DNA from: Candidatus Syntropharchaeum sp.
GTDB taxonomy: Archaea; Halobacteriota; Syntropharchaeia; Alkanophagales; Methanospirareceae
DNA length: 7,476 nucleotides
Assembly (NCBI GenBank): GCA_016782355.1
Contig: JADHYP010000067.1
Span: 1 to 7,476, forward strand
Reading direction: 5' to 3'
Below the pieces are notes generated by a model. It made no database searches. It was given only the letters and a program-made list of their open reading frames with translations, and was not told where the DNA came from. Position 1 is the stretch's first letter. Each line of letters begins with the position of its first letter. The position numbers were made by a program, and so were the translations under genes. This document shows, piece after piece, positions 5,710 through 7,476 of this stretch.

Positions 5710-6861
5710 CTATGCGAACGCCGGTATTTTCCAGGCTTTACAGAATGGCTTAAGCAAATTCCGGAAAAAAATCCTGAACTGCTTGATGCCATCACGCCTT
5801 AGTTTCGTAGAAATAGACCTGAGACCACTCAGAAAAAGACCTACCGTGCGCTCTTTCCCTTTTGGTGGCACGCGGACATCACCTGATTCTTCTTTGTTCT
5901 CGCCTTCGAATACACACAAGACATACGCGAAAGCAATCGGGATCAGGAGCGTTTCTATCCGCTTCGTATCGGTTACGCGGGTCTTTTCGAGCTCAAAAGC
6001 GTTGCTTTTCCAGTCCTTATGCATTGCCTCGATGCCAAAGCGTCCCCCGTAGATTAGCTCCGCTCTGTGCGGTTTCGCTACTGTCGTCGCCACGACCATC
6101 GCTTCTTCGTATTCCTTGCCCCTGTTCAGCACGACGTTCATCTTAAACGTGCTGTCTTGTGTCACTATCTGGTCGTAAAACACACGACGCGAGCCCTTAA
6201 CCATTCGCTGCAACACCGTGGCTATTTTTATTTCCGACATTCCGTCACCTTTCAAGTACATGCTTGCTTTCATCCGCAGTGTCGCATCCACGCCATAGGT
6301 CTTTTTGAGCCATTCCGCCAGTTTCGGGCTGGCAAACTCGCGGTCCGCAACAACGTGAATTGGTATGCCCGAAAGCCCCTCCGTCTGCTGTAATCCCTCG
6401 ATAACCGGCGTTAAGACCTGTTTCCAGTGCTTAAATGAGCTGTTACCCTTTCGATCAAGAACGATCCAGAATACGGGGATCGCACGCCCCTTATAGCAGA
6501 TAGCCACGGACAGGATATTGACGTGTTTGCGACGCTTGTCCCAGTCGGTGCGATCCATGGCCAGCACGATTTCGCGGGCATTCGACAGGAGTGGACGTAT
6601 CAGACGGATCAGCGGTACGACAGTTATGGCTGGCGACAACTTTTCGTTGGACAGGAACCGGCGGATACGCTGTATACGCGCTATAACCGTTATGCCAGTA
6701 ATAGCTAGGCATTCAGCCAGTACCGAGGGGTGTGCTTTGTTATTCTCCAGCAGAGCTACGATTAACAGCGAAAGCATTGTTTTCAGCGGCTTTGGCGGAT
6801 TCAACCCTGTATCATTGAATAGCTCTAATAAGGTCTCCTGGCAATAGGTATGTGTTTGCAT
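5710..6861 (-). CDS. IS4-family DDE transposase, intact
   Basis: The 383-residue protein carries the catalytic triad in good context: D103 in LAMDRTDW (100-107), followed by HVNILSVAICYKGRAIPVFW; D173 in HVVADREF (169-176); and E278 within the IS4 signature Y271-x2-R274-x3-E278-x6-K285 (YGGRFGIEAMHKDWK). The N-terminal about 95 residues are helical and probably bind the ends; a basic C-terminus follows residue 345. Transposases of this group cut and paste the element through hairpin or direct hydrolysis chemistry. No stop or frameshift interrupts it, so the protein could be active. The start is supported by GGAGGTG (6866-6872) four bases upstream of the ATG at 6859-6861. It is transcribed divergently from the radical SAM gene, with 106 bases between them. 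Confidence 0.9.
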   Translation of the reverse strand: MQTHTYCQETLLELFNDTGLNPPKPLKTMLSLLIVALLENNKAHPSVLAECLAITGITVIARIQRIRRFLSNEKLSPAITVVPLIRLIRPLLSNAREIVLAMDRTDWDKRRKHVNILSVAICYKGRAIPVFWIVLDRKGNSSFKHWKQVLTPVIEGLQQTEGLSGIPIHVVADREFASPKLAEWLKKTYGVDATLRMKASMYLKGDGMSEIKIATVLQRMVKGSRRVFYDQIVTQDSTFKMNVVLNRGKEYEEAMVVATTVAKPHRAELIYGGRFGIEAMHKDWKSNAFELEKTRVTDTKRIETLLIPIAFAYVLCVFEGENKEESGDVRVPPKGKERTVGLFLSGLRSISTKLRRDGIKQFRIFFRNLLKPFCKAWKIPAFA

Positions 6862-6865
6862 TTTT

Positions 6866-6872
6866 CACCTCC
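6866..6872 (-). promoter_or_regulatory. Ribosome binding site of the transposase
   Basis: GGAGGTG on the minus strand, four bases before the ATG, is a strong match to the anti-Shine-Dalgarno sequence. Confidence 0.6.
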
Positions 6873-6893
6873 ACTAAAAAACTTTTTATAGTG
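6872..6893. promoter_or_regulatory. Palindrome overlapping the transposase TATA-like box
   Basis: CACTAAAAAA and TTTTTATAGTG form an almost perfect palindrome: ten pairs, one bulged A and a single central C. On the minus strand it contains TATAAAAAG, a good TATA-like sequence, only about 20 bases from the ATG, and its inner edge touches the ribosome binding site. It could be the promoter, an operator for the transposase, or part of the element's end. Confidence 0.4.
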
Positions 6894-6923
6894 AGGCTAA
6901 AAATGATACCTACTGAAGTGTGG

Positions 6924-6931
6924 GTATATTA
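6924..6931 (+). promoter_or_regulatory. Possible TATA box of the radical SAM gene
   Basis: GTATATTA is centred about 40 bases upstream of the ATG at 6968. A start near 6952 would give a short leader that holds the GGAGG at 6956-6960. Confidence 0.35.
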
Positions 6932-6936
6932 TTGTA

Positions 6937-6957
6937 CCAGAGAAGACAATCCTCTGG
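6937..6957 (+). promoter_or_regulatory. Hairpin overlapping the ribosome binding site of the radical SAM gene
   Basis: CCAGAG (6937-6942) pairs with CTCTGG (6952-6957) around a nine-base loop. The 3' arm contains the first bases of the GGAGG ribosome binding site (6956-6960), seven bases before the ATG. If the transcript begins upstream of 6937 the hairpin could limit translation; if it begins near 6952 the element is DNA-level only. Confidence 0.3.
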
Positions 6958-6967
6958 AGGCACTTCC

Positions 6968-7476
6968 ATGCGTGTAGTTCTGATTTCTGGACTGGGTCCT
7001 ACTTTCAAGAACTTTGACTATCCCGGCTTTAAGGATACCTTATTTGATCCCGTTGCATCAAAACATTTAAAAAACACTTACTTCCGCCTAGAAGAAGGCA
7101 CATTTGATTTAAATAGCCTGCGATATAAATACGATGGAAAAACACATAAACTTCTTCGGCCAAGAACGGGTAAAATACCTCATTTAACTACAGTCACCTT
7201 ACAATCAATCCTTAACAACAATAACATTGAATATGACTTCATAGATTTGCAAGATATTTGGACAGAAAATCCTTATCCAATCTACGAGGATCAGACGCTA
7301 GTCTTATTATCTACAACCTTTATCTGCAATCAGTCTAATCTCTTGAAGGTAGTTCGCTGGATTCGAGAACACTTTCTTCATGCAATCCTAGTTCTCGGTG
7401 GCCAACTCAGTAATCTGAAAGCTGAACGAATATTTCAATTATATCCCGAAGTAGATTATATAATTTTAGGGGATGG
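6968..7476 (+). CDS. B12-binding-domain radical SAM protein, N-terminal part (cut by window edge)
   Basis: A frame of 169 codons opens at the ATG at 6968 and is still open at the right edge. GGAGG (6956-6960) sits seven bases before the start. The protein begins MRVVLISGLGP; residues about 70-169 look like the Rossmann-type cobalamin-binding domain found ahead of radical SAM domains: PHLTTVTLQSILNNNNIEYD (71-90), a strand TLVLLSTTFICNQSNLLKVV (110-129), then AILVLGGQLSN (139-149) and YPEVDYIILGDG near the edge, corresponding to the family's ivGG and p.vDyvi.Ge motifs. The radical SAM CxxxCxxC cluster would lie beyond the window, so the domain is inferred, not seen. Members carry out methylations and other radical reactions in cofactor, lipid and natural product pathways; no substrate can be named. 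Confidence 0.65.
   Translation, partial: MRVVLISGLGPTFKNFDYPGFKDTLFDPVASKHLKNTYFRLEEGTFDLNSLRYKYDGKTHKLLRPRTGKIPHLTTVTLQSILNNNNIEYDFIDLQDIWTENPYPIYEDQTLVLLSTTFICNQSNLLKVVRWIREHFLHAILVLGGQLSNLKAERIFQLYPEVDYIILGD

Larger units (their letters stand above)
5710..6893 (-). mobile_element. IS4-family insertion sequence (core; ends not resolved)
   Basis: The span covers the transposase gene and its promoter palindrome. I searched by eye for inverted terminal repeats between 5488-5709 and 6862-6967 and for flanking target duplications and found none convincing. The true ends must lie somewhere in those two intervals. Confidence 0.45.

Noticed and set aside
5862..6393. Several 89-108 codon plus-strand frames over the transposase
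   Set aside because: They are shadows of the intact transposase on the minus strand, with no start signals or recognisable motifs.
1..7476. CRISPR array or tandem direct repeats
   Set aside because: No regularly spaced repeats were seen anywhere in the window.

Overview
The window is archaeal. It carries a four-gene ribosomal protein cluster, eL19-uL18-uS5-uL30, in archaeal spc-operon order. eL19 does not occur in bacteria, and the uL18, uS5 and uL30 proteins have archaeal-type extensions. Promoters look like archaeal TATA boxes. The archaeal BofA-like membrane protein, the QueC start and the DUF1670-like fragment would fit a methanogen- or ANME-related euryarchaeon. That lineage guess is an inference from gene content, not something the sequence proves.

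Left part (1-700, minus strand): the first 37 codons of queC (7-cyano-7-deazaguanine synthase) run off the left edge. Upstream of queC lies a small membrane protein of the BofA family. Its start codon overlaps the stop codon of a previously unlisted 27-codon ORF that has its own ribosome binding site.

Centre (730-4180, plus strand): a LarA-family enzyme (nickel-pincer-nucleotide hydroxyacid racemase type, all key residues present) follows a clear TATA box. It sits 24 bases upstream of rpl19e, so it probably leads the ribosomal operon. Genes are tightly packed (uL18 and uS5 overlap by 4 bases). The usual neighbours are missing: eL32 before eL19, and uL15 and SecY after uL30.

Accessory part (4180-7476): where uL15 would be expected there is a GC-rich island of about 320 bases (about 55% GC against about 30% in the flanks) packed with strong hairpins. 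Its G-U wobbles indicate an RNA read on the plus strand. It opens with a short reading frame resembling a TnpB tail, so it may be a relic IS200/IS605-type end carrying an omega-RNA-like transcript, or an unrelated structured RNA. It abuts, head to tail, a minus-strand AbrB-type antitoxin/RelE-type toxin pair. Next come a short DUF1670-like fragment and an intact IS4-family transposase (DDE plus YREK). Divergent from the transposase is the start of a B12-binding-type radical SAM protein that runs off the right edge.

The island at 4259-4575 is the best candidate for something undescribed. The rest is recognisable housekeeping or mobile-element content in an unusual arrangement.
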